Origin: Comamonas testosteroni
GTDB lineage: Bacteria; Pseudomonadota; Gammaproteobacteria; Burkholderiales; Burkholderiaceae_C
Length of the DNA: 64,000 nt
NCBI RefSeq assembly: GCF_014076415.1
Contig: NZ_CP043568.1
Coordinates: 310,001-374,000, forward strand
Reading direction: 5' to 3'
Shown: piece after piece, positions 1 to 9,665 of the stretch
How the letters are laid out: each line of letters begins with the position of its first letter
How positions within the stretch are numbered: the first letter of the stretch is position 1
Program-made: the position numbers and the translations under genes
Notes under the pieces: generated by a model
Database searches by the model: none
Seen by the model: the letters and a program-made list of their open reading frames with translations, nothing else
What the model was told of the DNA's origin: nothing

Positions 1-2
1 AC

Positions 3-521
<519 letters not shown>

Positions 522-536
522 GGGAGCATGCGCAAA

Positions 537-566
537 CCAGAAACGCTGCCATGGCAGCGTTTCTGG
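537..566 (+). terminator. Perfect 30-bp palindrome, probable terminator of the CoA-transferase gene
   Basis: Arms ccagaaacgctgcc and their exact complement meet with no loop, 15 bases after the stop codon at 521. The T-run after the stem is weak, so a protein-binding site is also possible. The rest of the gap up to 754 shows nothing recognisable apart from short GC-rich inverted repeats. Confidence 0.55.
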
Positions 567-754
567 TGATTCTGTCTGAGCCCTTGTGATTGCTTCGCGA
601 AGCGCTCTGGATTCGAGAGCGTTCTTGAGGTGAGGGCAGTCCCGCCTTTGGCGGCACGGCCTTCGCGGCCGGCCTGACTCTCACACACTCCCCTGAACGC
701 AGACGCCGGCGAAATCCCAAGTCGCCAGACCTCGCAGCATGGCGCGGGCGCGGT

Positions 755-1537
755 TCAGCGCCTTGCCGCGCGCGCCTTCTGCGCCACCGACACCGATGCC
801 AGCTCCGCCTTCAGCAGCGCGGCCAGCTCGCGCTTGCGCGCCGCCGGCAGGCGCGGCGTGATGGCGCCGAAGCTGATGGCCGCCAGCGTGGTGGCCGAGG
901 CCGCAAAGGTCTGGCCCACGCCGCAGACGCCCACAGTGATCGTGTCCTCTATGTCCGCATGGCCCGCGGCGCGCGTGCGCTGCACGGCGCGGCGCAGCTG
1001 CGTGCGCGTGAAGCCGGCCTGCGCGTACTCGGCCGCGTGGCGCTCGAAGATACGGTCGTTCTCCTCGTCGCCCAGCGCCGCCATCAGCGCCAGGCCGCCC
1101 GCGCCCACGCCTAGCAGGCGGCGCCCGCCCACATCGGTGGTGAACACCTTGACCGGAAAGTGCCCTTCCTCGCGGTGCAGGCACAGGCAGTAGTCGCCCT
1201 GGCGTATCACCAGGAACACAGTGTCGCCCGACATGCGCGCGAGCTTGTGCATCAGCGGCCGGTACGAATCCACCAGCGGCACGCGCCGCATGGAGGAGAA
1301 GCCCAGTTGCATGGCGTCTATGCCCAGCCGGTAGGACCTTGTCTCGGGATCGCGCTCGGCGAACTGCTCCTCGACCAGGCATGACAGCAGCCGGTGCACG
1401 GTGGAGCGCTCCAGCCCCGAGGCCTGCATGGCCTGGGTCAGCGTGATGCCCGCTTCATGGTGCTCGGCCAGCAGCCGCAGCAGGTTCAGCGAGCGGCGCA
1501 GGCTTTGTGCGCCGGCGGTTCCGGTTGCTTTGTCCAT
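755..1537 (-). CDS. IclR family transcriptional regulator
   Basis: The 260-residue protein has an N-terminal winged helix-turn-helix (about residues 10-75, with SLNLLRLLAEHHEAGITLTQ and GLERSTVHRLLSCL) and a C-terminal IclR effector domain (about 90-255). The frame is open further upstream, but MDKATG at 1537 gives the usual family length and is preferred. It diverges from the enoyl-CoA hydratase gene at 1631 across 93 bp. By the usual IclR arrangement it probably controls the acid-degradation genes 1631-7921. The effector is unknown; a carboxylic acid or CoA ester degraded by these genes is an inference. Confidence 0.88.
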   Translation of the reverse strand: MDKATGTAGAQSLRRSLNLLRLLAEHHEAGITLTQAMQASGLERSTVHRLLSCLVEEQFAERDPETRSYRLGIDAMQLGFSSMRRVPLVDSYRPLMHKLARMSGDTVFLVIRQGDYCLCLHREEGHFPVKVFTTDVGGRRLLGVGAGGLALMAALGDEENDRIFERHAAEYAQAGFTRTQLRRAVQRTRAAGHADIEDTITVGVCGVGQTFAASATTLAAISFGAITPRLPAARKRELAALLKAELASVSVAQKARAARR

Positions 1538-1630
1538 ATTGTGGGAAAAACTCAAAGTTTGTTTTGCAATGCAGGAAACCATGAGTCTAGACTGAATCAC
1601 AACCTGCAAACGGACTACCGGAGACAAGGC
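1538..1630. promoter_or_regulatory. Divergent promoter region between the IclR gene and the acyl-CoA operon
   Basis: These 93 bp must hold both promoters. A perfect 10-bp palindrome AGTCTAGACT lies at 1584-1593. An imperfect inverted repeat (GTTTTGCA, then TGCAGGAAAC) lies at 1561-1579. Either could be the IclR operator; neither is matched to a known site. Confidence 0.35.
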
Positions 1631-2431
1631 ATGGCCTACGAAACCCTCGCCCTAGAAAACCATGGCGCGGTGCGCCGCATCCTGCTGGCGCGTCCCGCCC
1701 AGCGCAATGCCCAGAGCCAGCAGATGCTGGACGAGCTGGCCGTCGCCCTGGACGAGGCCCAGGGCGACACCCAGGTGAACGTGGTGGTGATCGGCGGCCA
1801 GGGCGAGCACTTCTCGGCCGGCCACGACCTCAAGCAGGCCCAGGCCGAGCGCGCCAATTTCACGGTGGAGGAGCGTTGGGCCTACGAGGAGCTGCGCTAC
1901 TTCGACTACTCGCTGAAGATCTGGGACTTTCCCAAGCCCACCATCGCCCAGGTGCAGGGCGCCTGCGTGGCCGGCGGCTTCATGATCGCCAACATGTGCG
2001 ACCTGGTGGTGGCCAGCGAGTCGGCCTACTTCTCCGACCCGGTGGGCCACACGCTGGGCGCGGCCGCCACCGAGGTGCTGATCCATCCCTGGGTGATGGG
2101 CGCGCGCAAGGCCAAGGAGCTGTTGTTCACCGGTGCCAGGCTGAGCGCCCAGGAGGCAAGGGAGATCGGCATGGTCAACCGCGTGGTGGCAGATGCTGAC
2201 CTGGCCGACGCCGCGCTGGCCCTGGCCCAGCAGATCGCCAAGGCGCCGCCCTTCGGCCTCAAGCTCATCAAGCGCTCCATCAATCGCTCGCTGGACGCGC
2301 AGGGCCTGCGCACGGCGCTGGCGGCGCACTTCGACACCCACCAGCTCTCGCACCTGTCCGAAGGCTTTCTCACGGCACGCGACCGTGGCCTGGCCAACGC
2401 CATCCAGAAGAACCCTGAAAAGAACGCCTGA
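1631..2431 (+). CDS. Enoyl-CoA hydratase/isomerase family protein
   Basis: The 266-residue protein is a crotonase-fold enzyme acting on acyl-CoA in the cytoplasm. GQGEHFSAGHDLKQA (about residues 56-70) and VQGACVAGGFMIANMCDLVVAS (about 107-128) form the oxyanion-hole regions of the fold. The chosen ATG follows GGAGACAAGGC, a good ribosome site. The frame is open upstream into the IclR gene, but that part is non-coding. It leads the presumed operon and ends 3 bp before the acyl-CoA ligase gene. Hydratase activity is likely, but crotonases vary and isomerase or hydrolase roles cannot be excluded. Confidence 0.88.
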   Translation: MAYETLALENHGAVRRILLARPAQRNAQSQQMLDELAVALDEAQGDTQVNVVVIGGQGEHFSAGHDLKQAQAERANFTVEERWAYEELRYFDYSLKIWDFPKPTIAQVQGACVAGGFMIANMCDLVVASESAYFSDPVGHTLGAAATEVLIHPWVMGARKAKELLFTGARLSAQEAREIGMVNRVVADADLADAALALAQQIAKAPPFGLKLIKRSINRSLDAQGLRTALAAHFDTHQLSHLSEGFLTARDRGLANAIQKNPEKNA

Positions 2432-2434
2432 CCC

Positions 2435-4558
2435 ATGCTCGCACCCGTGCAATCCACCCACCGCCTCGAGCCCCTGCTCAACCCCGCGTCCATCGCCATC
2501 GTCGGCGCCAGCAACAACGCCGCACGCATAGGCGGCATGCCGATCGCCCATCTCACGAAATTCGGCTACCAGGGCAGGATCTACCCCATCAATCCCAAGT
2601 ACGAGGAAGTCTTCGGCCAGCGCTGCTACGCCGACCTCGAATCACTGCCCGAGGCGCCCGACCTGGTGGTGCTGGCGATCGCCGCAGCCGATGTCACTCC
2701 CATGCTCAAGCGCTGCCACGCCAGGGGCGTGCGTGCCGTCATCGTCTACGCCGCCGGTTTTGCCGAGGAAGGCGCGAAGGGCCAGGCCTTGCAGGACGAG
2801 CTCGAGGCCTACGTGGCGACCACCGGCATGGTGGTGGCCGGCCCCAACCTGATGGGCTTTGCCAACCTCAACCGCCAGGTGCACACCAGTTTCGCATCGG
2901 TGTTCAACACCGCGCCCATGCAGGGCGGCAGCGGCGCGGTGAGCCTGCTCACCCAAAGCGGCAATGTCTGCGCCGCCGTGTATGCGATCGCGCGCCGCCT
3001 GGGCGTGGAGTTCAGCCACTTCATCAACACCGGCAACGAGGCCTGCGTGGACTTCGCCCAGTACCTGGAATATCTGGCGCAGGACGCCGGCACCGAGGTC
3101 TGCATGGGCTACATCGAGGAGCTGCGCGACGGCCCGCGCTTCATAGCCGCGGCCCAGGCCTTTGCGCAGCAGGACAAGCTGCTCGTCCTCTACAAGGCCG
3201 GCGAGACCGACAAGGGCTCGGAGGCCGTGCGCTCGCACACCTCGGCGCTGGCCGGCGACCAGCAGATCTACAGGGCGGCCTTCCGTCAGCTCGACATCAT
3301 CCAGAGCAGCGACTTCGTGCAGATGGCGCAGCTCGCCAACCTCGCGCAGTACCGCCAGCGCAGCGCCGGCAGGCGCGTGGCCATCATCACCATCTCGGGC
3401 GCGCTGGGCGCCATCCTGGCCGACAAGTTCTTGCTGCAGGGCCTGGACGTGCCCACGCTGCCCCAGCAACTGCAGGATGTGCTGCGCGCCGGCATTCCCG
3501 ACTATGGCATGGTCAGCAACCCGGTGGACGTGACCGGCAACGCGGTGAACGACCCCGGCTTCGTGCGCACCGCGATGGAGGCGCTGGCGCAAAGCGATGC
3601 GATCGACGCCGTGGTGGTCTATGCGCCTGGCTACATGCTCGACCGGATGGCCGATGACCTGTGCGCCGTGGCGCAGCAGTACCCGCGCCTGTTCGTCGCC
3701 ATCGACACCGGCGCCGCGCAAAAGCGCGAGCAGCTGCGCAGTGGCGGCGTGCCGGTGTTCGAGGACATCGGCGTGGCAGTGTCGGCGCTGTCGCCCTTTT
3801 TGCTGTGGCAGGAGCGCCGCAAGCACAACCGCTGGCTGGGCGTGCGCCGCGAGGCTGCGCCGGCGCCATCTGCACGCTGCACGCTGCCCGCGGTGCTGGA
3901 TGAGCATCGCTGCAAGCAGTGGCTGGCCGCGTTCGGCGTGACCAGCGTGGCCGAGCGCGTTGCAACGACTGCGGACGAGGCCGTGCAGGCCGCAGAGGCG
4001 CTGGGCTACCCGGTGGTGCTGAAGGTGCTGTCCGCCGACATCACGCACAAGACCGAGGCCGGCGGCGTGAAGCTGCGCCTGGGCTCGGCGGCCGAGGTGC
4101 GCACGGCCTTCGACGAGGTCATGGCTTCGGCGCGCCGCCATGCGCCCGACGCGCACATCGAAGGCGCGCTGGTGCAGAAGATGGAAACCGGCATTGCCGA
4201 GCTGATCCTCGGCGCCACGCGCGACCCGGTCTTCGGCATGACGCTGACCGTGGGCCTGGGCGGCGTGCTCACCGAGATCTACCAGGACGTGAGCCACCGC
4301 ATGCTGCCCGTCGATGAGGCCATGGCGCGCGAGATGCTGGGCGAGCTCAAGGCCTTTGCGCTGCTCGACGGCTTTCGCGGCAAGCCCAGAGGCGATGTGG
4401 ACGCGGCCTGCCGCGCCATCGCGGGCTTTTCGCGCGCAGTGCTGTCGCTGCAGGAGCAGGCCGGCGAGATGGAGGTGAACCCGCTGCTCGTCAAGCCCGT
4501 GGGCGAAGGCGTGTGCGCGCTCGATGCGCTGGTGATTCCGGCACCGGCCCAGGCCTGA
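2435..4558 (+). CDS. NDP-forming acyl-CoA synthetase (fused alpha-beta, ATP-grasp)
   Basis: The 707-residue protein has the domain order of ADP-forming acetate-CoA ligases. It carries a CoA-binding Rossmann domain (about 10-130), a succinyl-CoA-ligase-like flavodoxin region (about 150-450) and a C-terminal ATP-grasp domain (about 480-700). The phospho-histidine motif HTSALAGD is present with His268, and GYPVVLKVLSADITHKTE opens the ATP-grasp part. It would activate a carboxylic acid to its CoA ester using ATP and releasing ADP and phosphate, the first step of the pathway here. Only 3 bp separate it from the hydratase gene, so the two are co-transcribed. The acid substrate is not identifiable from sequence. 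Confidence 0.9.
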   Translation: MLAPVQSTHRLEPLLNPASIAIVGASNNAARIGGMPIAHLTKFGYQGRIYPINPKYEEVFGQRCYADLESLPEAPDLVVLAIAAADVTPMLKRCHARGVRAVIVYAAGFAEEGAKGQALQDELEAYVATTGMVVAGPNLMGFANLNRQVHTSFASVFNTAPMQGGSGAVSLLTQSGNVCAAVYAIARRLGVEFSHFINTGNEACVDFAQYLEYLAQDAGTEVCMGYIEELRDGPRFIAAAQAFAQQDKLLVLYKAGETDKGSEAVRSHTSALAGDQQIYRAAFRQLDIIQSSDFVQMAQLANLAQYRQRSAGRRVAIITISGALGAILADKFLLQGLDVPTLPQQLQDVLRAGIPDYGMVSNPVDVTGNAVNDPGFVRTAMEALAQSDAIDAVVVYAPGYMLDRMADDLCAVAQQYPRLFVAIDTGAAQKREQLRSGGVPVFEDIGVAVSALSPFLLWQERRKHNRWLGVRREAAPAPSARCTLPAVLDEHRCKQWLAAFGVTSVAERVATTADEAVQAAEALGYPVVLKVLSADITHKTEAGGVKLRLGSAAEVRTAFDEVMASARRHAPDAHIEGALVQKMETGIAELILGATRDPVFGMTLTVGLGGVLTEIYQDVSHRMLPVDEAMAREMLGELKAFALLDGFRGKPRGDVDAACRAIAGFSRAVLSLQEQAGEMEVNPLLVKPVGEGVCALDALVIPAPAQA

Positions 4559-4590
4559 CGCATCCGATTTTTCAGAGAAGGAGACAAACC

Positions 4591-5559
4591 ATGTTCAAGA
4601 AGCTGATCTCGGCCGTTGCCGTTGTCGTTGCCGTTGTCGCCTGCGGCGTGGCGCAGGCGCAGACCTACCCCAGCAGGCCCGTCACCATCGTCGTGCCGTT
4701 CTCGCCTGGTGGCGCCACCGACATCATGGCGCGCTCGCTGGCCGAGCGCATGGCCACCCGGCTGGGCCAGCCGGTGATCGTCGAGAACAAGCCCGGCGCG
4801 GGCACGGTGATCGCCTCCGACTACGTGGCGCGCGCCACGCCCGACGGCCACACGCTGCTGCTGGCGGCCTCTTCGCTGGGCATCGCACCGGCGTTGTACA
4901 GAAAGGTGGGCTACGACCCGATCAAGGACTTCACGCCGGTGACACAGGTCGCCTCGGTGGTGCACGTGCTCGAAGTGCACCCCAGCGTGCCGGCGAACAA
5001 CGTGGCCGAGCTGGTCGCCTGGCTCAAGGCCAACCCGTCCAAGGGCAGCTACGGCTCGGTGGGCGCCGGCACCTCCACGCACCTGGAGTCCGAGCTGTTC
5101 AAGACCATGGCCGGCGCCCCCATGGAGCACGTGCCCTACAAGGGCAGCGCCCCGGCGCTGATGGACCTGGTGGGCAGCAACATCAATGTGATGTTCGACG
5201 CCTACGCCTCGTCCAAGCCTTTCATCATCGACAGGAAGGTACGCCTGCTGGCGGTGACCACGGCCAGGCGTTCCAAGCTGCTGCCGGACACCCCCACCGT
5301 CGCCGAGTCGGGCCTGCCCGGCTACGAGGCCATGCCCTGGCTGGGCCTGGTGGCGCCAGCGGACACGCCCGCACCGGTGGTGGGCAAGCTGTACACGACG
5401 CTGCAGGACATTCTCAAGGAGCAGGCCATCCAGGAGAAGTTCGCCTCGCTGGGGCTGGAGATCATCGGCAACAAGCCCGAGGAGTTTGCAGCCTTCCTCA
5501 AGAACGACATCACCAAGTGGAACAAGGTGGTCAAGGAATCCGGCGCCAAGGTGGATTGA
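4591..5559 (+). CDS. Bug/TctC family tripartite tricarboxylate transporter substrate-binding protein
   Basis: The 322-residue exported protein has a signal peptide (about residues 1-23, cleavage after AQA) followed by the family hallmark YPSRPVTIVVPFSPGGATD. HVPYKGSAPALMDLVG is near residue 180. Bug proteins bind small carboxylates in the periplasm. No TctA or TctB membrane subunit gene lies in this window. The start at 4591 follows AGAAGGAGACAAACC, a strong ribosome site; the open frame upstream belongs to the end of the ligase gene. Its position between ligase and dehydrogenases suggests it binds the acid degraded by this operon. Confidence 0.92.
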   Translation: MFKKLISAVAVVVAVVACGVAQAQTYPSRPVTIVVPFSPGGATDIMARSLAERMATRLGQPVIVENKPGAGTVIASDYVARATPDGHTLLLAASSLGIAPALYRKVGYDPIKDFTPVTQVASVVHVLEVHPSVPANNVAELVAWLKANPSKGSYGSVGAGTSTHLESELFKTMAGAPMEHVPYKGSAPALMDLVGSNINVMFDAYASSKPFIIDRKVRLLAVTTARRSKLLPDTPTVAESGLPGYEAMPWLGLVAPADTPAPVVGKLYTTLQDILKEQAIQEKFASLGLEIIGNKPEEFAAFLKNDITKWNKVVKESGAKVD

Positions 5560-5570
5560 ACCACATCCAT

Positions 5571-5615
5571 TTTGATAGCTTCCAGCGCTTGCCATACAGC
5601 GTATTCAAAGGGAAA
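5571..5615 (+). repeat. Family B GATAGCT repeat, diverged copy
   Basis: The segment starts TTTTGATAGCTTCCAGCGCTTG, close to better copies at 24624, 35665, 52279 and 61755. It lies between the Bug gene and the first acyl-CoA dehydrogenase gene, just after a stop codon. Confidence 0.5.
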
Positions 5616-5688
5616 ACCATTTGAACTCCTTTGAAGGTGGGCGCCATATGCTCTCTTTTTTGCAAACTCCCATACAAGGAAAGCCTCC

Positions 5689-6888
5689 ATGCAAGTGGGC
5701 TATTCGGCGGAAGACGAAGCCTTCCGCCTGACCGTGCGCGAGTGGTTCGAAACCGAGTATCCGCGCTTCCAGGCCGCATGGACCCAAGACCATGGCGAGC
5801 CCGATTCCAACGACCTTGCCTGGCGCCGCGCCTGGGAAGACCATGTCAGCCGCGCCGGCTGGGCGGGCCTGGGCTGGCCAGAACAGTATGGCGGCAGGAA
5901 CCTGCCGCTCACGCGCCAGGCCATCTTCCACGAAGAGCAGGCCCGCATCGGTGCGCCGCTGGGTGTGAACATCATCGGCCACGGCATCCTCGGCCCCACG
6001 CTGATCCACTTTGCCAGCGAGGCGCAGAAGCAGCGCTTTCTGCCCGGCATCCTGGCCAACCGCGACATCTGGTGCCAGGGCTATTCCGAGCCCGCAGCGG
6101 GCTCGGACCTCGCGGCACTCACTACGCGCGCCGAGCGCCGGGGCGACCACTACCGGCTCAACGGCCACAAGATCTGGACCTCGTTCGCTCACATCGCAGA
6201 CTACTGTTTCGTGCTGGCGCGCACCGATGCCACGGCCCAGCGCCACAAGGGCATCAGCTTCCTGCTGGTCGACATGAAGCTGCCCGGCGTGCGCGTATCG
6301 CCCATCCGCCAGATCACCGGCGAGGCTGACTTCAACGAAGTCTTCTTCGAGGACGTGAAGGTCCCGCTGGACGCCCTGGTCGGCGAGGAAAACGGCGGCT
6401 GGCGCCTGGCCATGGCGGCGGCCAGCTTCGAGCGCGGCACCTACTTCATCCCGCGCCAGGTGCGCTTTGCGCAGGAGGTCGAGGCGCTCAAGCAACTGGC
6501 TGCGAAAACGCAGGACGACAGCGGCACAAGCATGCTGGACAGCCCGCACCTGCGCCGCGACATCGCGCGCCTGGCAGTGGACAGCCATGTGCTCCAACTC
6601 AAGTCCTGGCGCGCACTGACCCATGCGCTGCGCGGTGGCCCACCCGGGCCCGAGGGCTCGGCCACCAAGCTGCACTGGAGCGAATCGCACCAGAAGCTGC
6701 TCACGCTGGCCACCGAGCTCCTGGGCGAGCGCGCGCTGGCCGGGCCCTCGCCCCAAGGTACCGACAGGGCCGCGGTCGCTTGGGTGCGCGACGCGCTGTG
6801 GACGCGCGCCGAAACCATTCTCGCCGGCACCTCCGAGGTGCAGCGCAACATCCTGGCCGAGCAGATGTTGAAACTACCGAAGGGCTGA
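5689..6888 (+). CDS. Acyl-CoA dehydrogenase, large-subunit type
   Basis: The 399-residue flavoprotein has the N-terminal helical domain, the middle beta domain (WCQGYSEPAAGSDLAAL, about 125-141; GHKIWTSFAH near 165) and the C-terminal helical domain ending in AGTSEVQRNILAEQ. The medium-chain-type catalytic glutamate (YEGT in many relatives) is replaced by Ala379. Glu248 in ASFERG sits where isovaleryl-CoA dehydrogenase has its base, judged by eye. It is followed after 4 bp by a shorter dehydrogenase-like gene, the arrangement known for heteromeric acyl-CoA dehydrogenases such as PimC/PimD. It would introduce a double bond into the CoA ester made by the upstream ligase. Confidence 0.9.
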   Translation: MQVGYSAEDEAFRLTVREWFETEYPRFQAAWTQDHGEPDSNDLAWRRAWEDHVSRAGWAGLGWPEQYGGRNLPLTRQAIFHEEQARIGAPLGVNIIGHGILGPTLIHFASEAQKQRFLPGILANRDIWCQGYSEPAAGSDLAALTTRAERRGDHYRLNGHKIWTSFAHIADYCFVLARTDATAQRHKGISFLLVDMKLPGVRVSPIRQITGEADFNEVFFEDVKVPLDALVGEENGGWRLAMAAASFERGTYFIPRQVRFAQEVEALKQLAAKTQDDSGTSMLDSPHLRRDIARLAVDSHVLQLKSWRALTHALRGGPPGPEGSATKLHWSESHQKLLTLATELLGERALAGPSPQGTDRAAVAWVRDALWTRAETILAGTSEVQRNILAEQMLKLPKG

Positions 6889-6892
6889 ATCC

Positions 6893-7921
6893 ATGGACTT
6901 CGCACTCAACGCAGAGCAGCAGATGCTGCACGAATCGGCCACGCGTTTCTTCGCCGACCACCACCCGCCGGCCCGCGCCCGGCAGGCCCTTTCCTGGAGC
7001 GACGCAGCGCAGCAGCAACTGTGGCGCGACATGGCCGAGATGGGTTGGATGAGCCTGCTGGGCTCCGAGGAACAAGGCGGCCTGGGACTGGGCTTGACCG
7101 AGGCCCACCTGATCGCCGAAGCCGCCGGCACGCAGTTGCTGAACCTGCCCTGGGCCTCCAGCGCTGTGCTGCTGCCGCTGTGGCTGCGGGCCGCGCCGGA
7201 TGACGCGCCGGCGCTGCGCGAGCTGGCCCGATCTGCGGCCGCTGGCGAACGAGCCGTACACTGCGTGTCAGCGCGTGACCGGATCTGGGACCATGCGGGG
7301 CAATGCACCGACCTCGTGGTGGTGCGCGGGCTCGAAGACGAAGGCCAGCCGCTGGAATGGTCTGTGCTGCCCTGGACGCCGGCCGATGTCCAGGCTGGCC
7401 TGGACCCGACGCTCACACAAGCTCCTGCCGTGGTGCCATCCACTGTCTGCTGGCAGGCGTTGGCCGTGCCTGCTGAAGCCCGCGCCCATGCACGCGCGGC
7501 CTGGCGGCTGATGAAGTGCGCCGAGCTTATCGGCCTGGCGCAGGCCGCGCTGGCGCTGGGCAGCGGCCATGCCATCGAGCGCGTGCAGTTCGGCAAGCCC
7601 ATCGGCAGCTACCAGGCCATCAAGCACCAGCTCGCGAATGCCTGGATGGCCGTGGACAACGCACGCCTGGCCGCGCTCTATGCCGGCGCGGCGCTGGACG
7701 GCCATCTGCCCGATGCGCGCTTTGCCTGCGCCGCGGCCGAATACACCGCCATCGAGGGCGCGCTGCAGGCCACGCGCACCGTCATCCAGGTCTGCGGTGG
7801 CATGGGCTTCACCTGGGAGCACGACGCCCACCTGTACCTCAAGCGCGCCCAGCACCTGGCCGCGCGCCTGGGCGGTGCCTCGCGGGCGCTGACGCGGGTG
7901 GAGGAGCTGGTGCTGGCCTGA
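6893..7921 (+). CDS. Acyl-CoA dehydrogenase, small-subunit type
   Basis: The 342-residue protein belongs to the same family but is shorter than the usual 380-400 residues, with a compressed middle domain. The N-terminal region MDFALNAEQQMLHESATRFF and the late motif CGGMGFTWEHDAHLYLKRA are typical of the partner subunit in two-gene dehydrogenases. The gene begins 4 bp after the large subunit. I infer that the two proteins form one enzyme and that this subunit may not be catalytic alone. It ends 2 bp from the convergent garD gene, so it closes the operon. Confidence 0.88.
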   Translation: MDFALNAEQQMLHESATRFFADHHPPARARQALSWSDAAQQQLWRDMAEMGWMSLLGSEEQGGLGLGLTEAHLIAEAAGTQLLNLPWASSAVLLPLWLRAAPDDAPALRELARSAAAGERAVHCVSARDRIWDHAGQCTDLVVVRGLEDEGQPLEWSVLPWTPADVQAGLDPTLTQAPAVVPSTVCWQALAVPAEARAHARAAWRLMKCAELIGLAQAALALGSGHAIERVQFGKPIGSYQAIKHQLANAWMAVDNARLAALYAGAALDGHLPDARFACAAAEYTAIEGALQATRTVIQVCGGMGFTWEHDAHLYLKRAQHLAARLGGASRALTRVEELVLA

Positions 7922-7923
7922 GA

Positions 7924-9489
7924 TCAGGTCACCGGAGCCGGGTTGAACAGCACCAGTGCGTTATGCAACTGCCAATGCTCGGCCCAGGTCTTTTTGCGGC
8001 CGCTGGCGACATCGAGCATCAGCCTGAACATTTCCCAGCCAATGTCTTCGATCGTGGCCTCGCCGTCGGCGATGCGTCCGGCGTTGATATCCATCAGATC
8101 GTGCCAGCGCCGCGCCAGGTCGCTACGCGTGGCCACCTTGATTACCGGCACCTGTGCCAGGCCGTAAGGCGTGCCGCGGCCCGTGGTGAAGACATGCAGG
8201 TTCATACCCGCTGCCAGCTGCAGCGTGCCGCAGATGAAGTCGCTGGCCGGCGTGGCCGCATAGACCAGGCCCTGGCTGATGTCGCGATCGGCCAGCCGCT
8301 GACCCGGCGACAGCACGCCGGTGATGGGGGCCGTGCCGCTCTTGATGATGGAGCCCATGGCCTTTTCGACAATGTTCGACAATCCGCCTTTTTTATTGCC
8401 GGGCGTGGTGTTGGCGCTGCGGTCCGCCTTGCCCTTGTCGAGATAGGCGTCATACCAGGCCATTTCTTCGATCATGGCTTCGGCCACTTCGGGGCTTGCC
8501 GCACGTGAGGTGAGCTGGTCGATGCCGTCGCGCACCTCGGTCACCTCGCTGAACATCACGGTGGCGCCCGCGCGCACCAGCAGGTCGGTACAAAAGCCCA
8601 CGGCTGGGTTGGCCGTGACGCCGCTGAAGGCGTCGCTGCCCCCGCATTGCACGCCCACGACCAGGGCGCTGGCAGGCACGGTCTCGCGGCGGCGGGCGTC
8701 GAGGCGGCACAGATGCTGCTCGGCCTGGCGCATGATGGAGTCGATCATGGACATAAAGCCCACATGGGCCTCGTCCTGCAGACAGACCACGTCCAGTTCA
8801 GGTTCACGCTCGTCGACGATGGGAAAGCTGCCCGGCGGCAGCAGGCGCTCGGGTTGCAGCTTTTCACAGCCCAGGCTGACCACCATGACCTCGCCGCCGA
8901 AGTTCGGGTTGCGGCTGATATTGCGCAGCGTGCGCTGCGGGATCTCGGCACCCACGGCATCGATGGCCACGCCGCAGCCATAGCTGTGCTCCAGGCCCAC
9001 CACGTCGTCCACATGGGGGTAGCGGGGCAGCAGCTCGGACTTGATGCGGCGCACGGCAAAGTCGAGCACCCCGGCCACGCATTGCACCGTGGTGGTGATG
9101 GCCAGGATGTTGCGCGTGCCCACGGTGCCGTCCGCATTGCGGTAACCCTCGAAGGTATAGCCTGCCAGCGGCTCCAGCGCGGGCGGCTTGACGGTGGCGA
9201 TGGGCAGGCCCTGCAGCGAGCGAGCCTCGGGCATCTGCAACAAGCGCTCGTGTACCCAGCTGCCGGCGGCAATGGGCTTGAGCGCATAGCCGATGATCAC
9301 GTTGTAGCGCCGCACCTCGCCGCCCTCGGGAATGTCCACCAGCGCCACCTTGTGCGCCTGCGGCACCTTGTCGAGCAGCATGAGGCCGGACGGCAGCACG
9401 GTGCCCGCAGGCAGCCCGCCGTCGTTGGCAACAATGGCCACGTTGTCGGCCGGATGCATGCTGATGGAAAGCGGAAGTGGGGTACTCAT
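7924..9489 (-). CDS. garD: Galactarate dehydratase
   Basis: The 521-residue protein matches Escherichia coli GarD (523 residues) along its whole length as I recall it. The N-terminal SAF-like domain contains [16 protein letters not shown]. The UxaA/GarD core carries [48 protein letters not shown] and [18 protein letters not shown]. The end [14 protein letters not shown] is almost identical. GarD dehydrates galactarate to 5-keto-4-deoxy-glucarate and needs iron. It is the last gene of the leftward aldarate unit, 176 bp after a Bug gene with a family A repeat between. The agreement at both ends argues for GarD over altronate dehydratase. Confidence 0.95.
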   Translation of the reverse strand: MSTPLPLSISMHPADNVAIVANDGGLPAGTVLPSGLMLLDKVPQAHKVALVDIPEGGEVRRYNVIIGYALKPIAAGSWVHERLLQMPEARSLQGLPIATVKPPALEPLAGYTFEGYRNADGTVGTRNILAITTTVQCVAGVLDFAVRRIKSELLPRYPHVDDVVGLEHSYGCGVAIDAVGAEIPQRTLRNISRNPNFGGEVMVVSLGCEKLQPERLLPPGSFPIVDEREPELDVVCLQDEAHVGFMSMIDSIMRQAEQHLCRLDARRRETVPASALVVGVQCGGSDAFSGVTANPAVGFCTDLLVRAGATVMFSEVTEVRDGIDQLTSRAASPEVAEAMIEEMAWYDAYLDKGKADRSANTTPGNKKGGLSNIVEKAMGSIIKSGTAPITGVLSPGQRLADRDISQGLVYAATPASDFICGTLQLAAGMNLHVFTTGRGTPYGLAQVPVIKVATRSDLARRWHDLMDINAGRIADGEATIEDIGWEMFRLMLDVASGRKKTWAEHWQLHNALVLFNPAPVT

Positions 9490-9544
9490 GACAATGTCTC
9501 AATTTTCTAGAGGGCCAGCACGGCTACGGCACAGCCTGAGCAAA

Positions 9545-9660
9545 CGGCGCAGCCCAAGGCGAGGGACACCGAGCAAGGGCCGCCCCGCAGCGATGGTGTC
9601 GTCCCCCTCCCTTGCGAAGCAAGTTAGAGAGGGGGAAGCCGCGAAGCGGCTCAGGGGGGC
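9545..9660 (-). repeat. Family A post-stop structured repeat, copy 1
   Basis: Read on the minus strand it starts 5 bases after the stop of the Bug gene. It begins CCCCCCTGAGCCGC and forms the stem AGCCGC-TTC-GCGGCT. A C-run pairs with a G-run around an extra hairpin. It ends with the arm pair GCGGCCC / GGGCTGC. It separates two genes of one operon. Other copies are at 16231, 18872, 29398, 45328, 50211, 56765, 60156 and 61822. Confidence 0.8.
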
Positions 9661-9665
9661 TTTAC

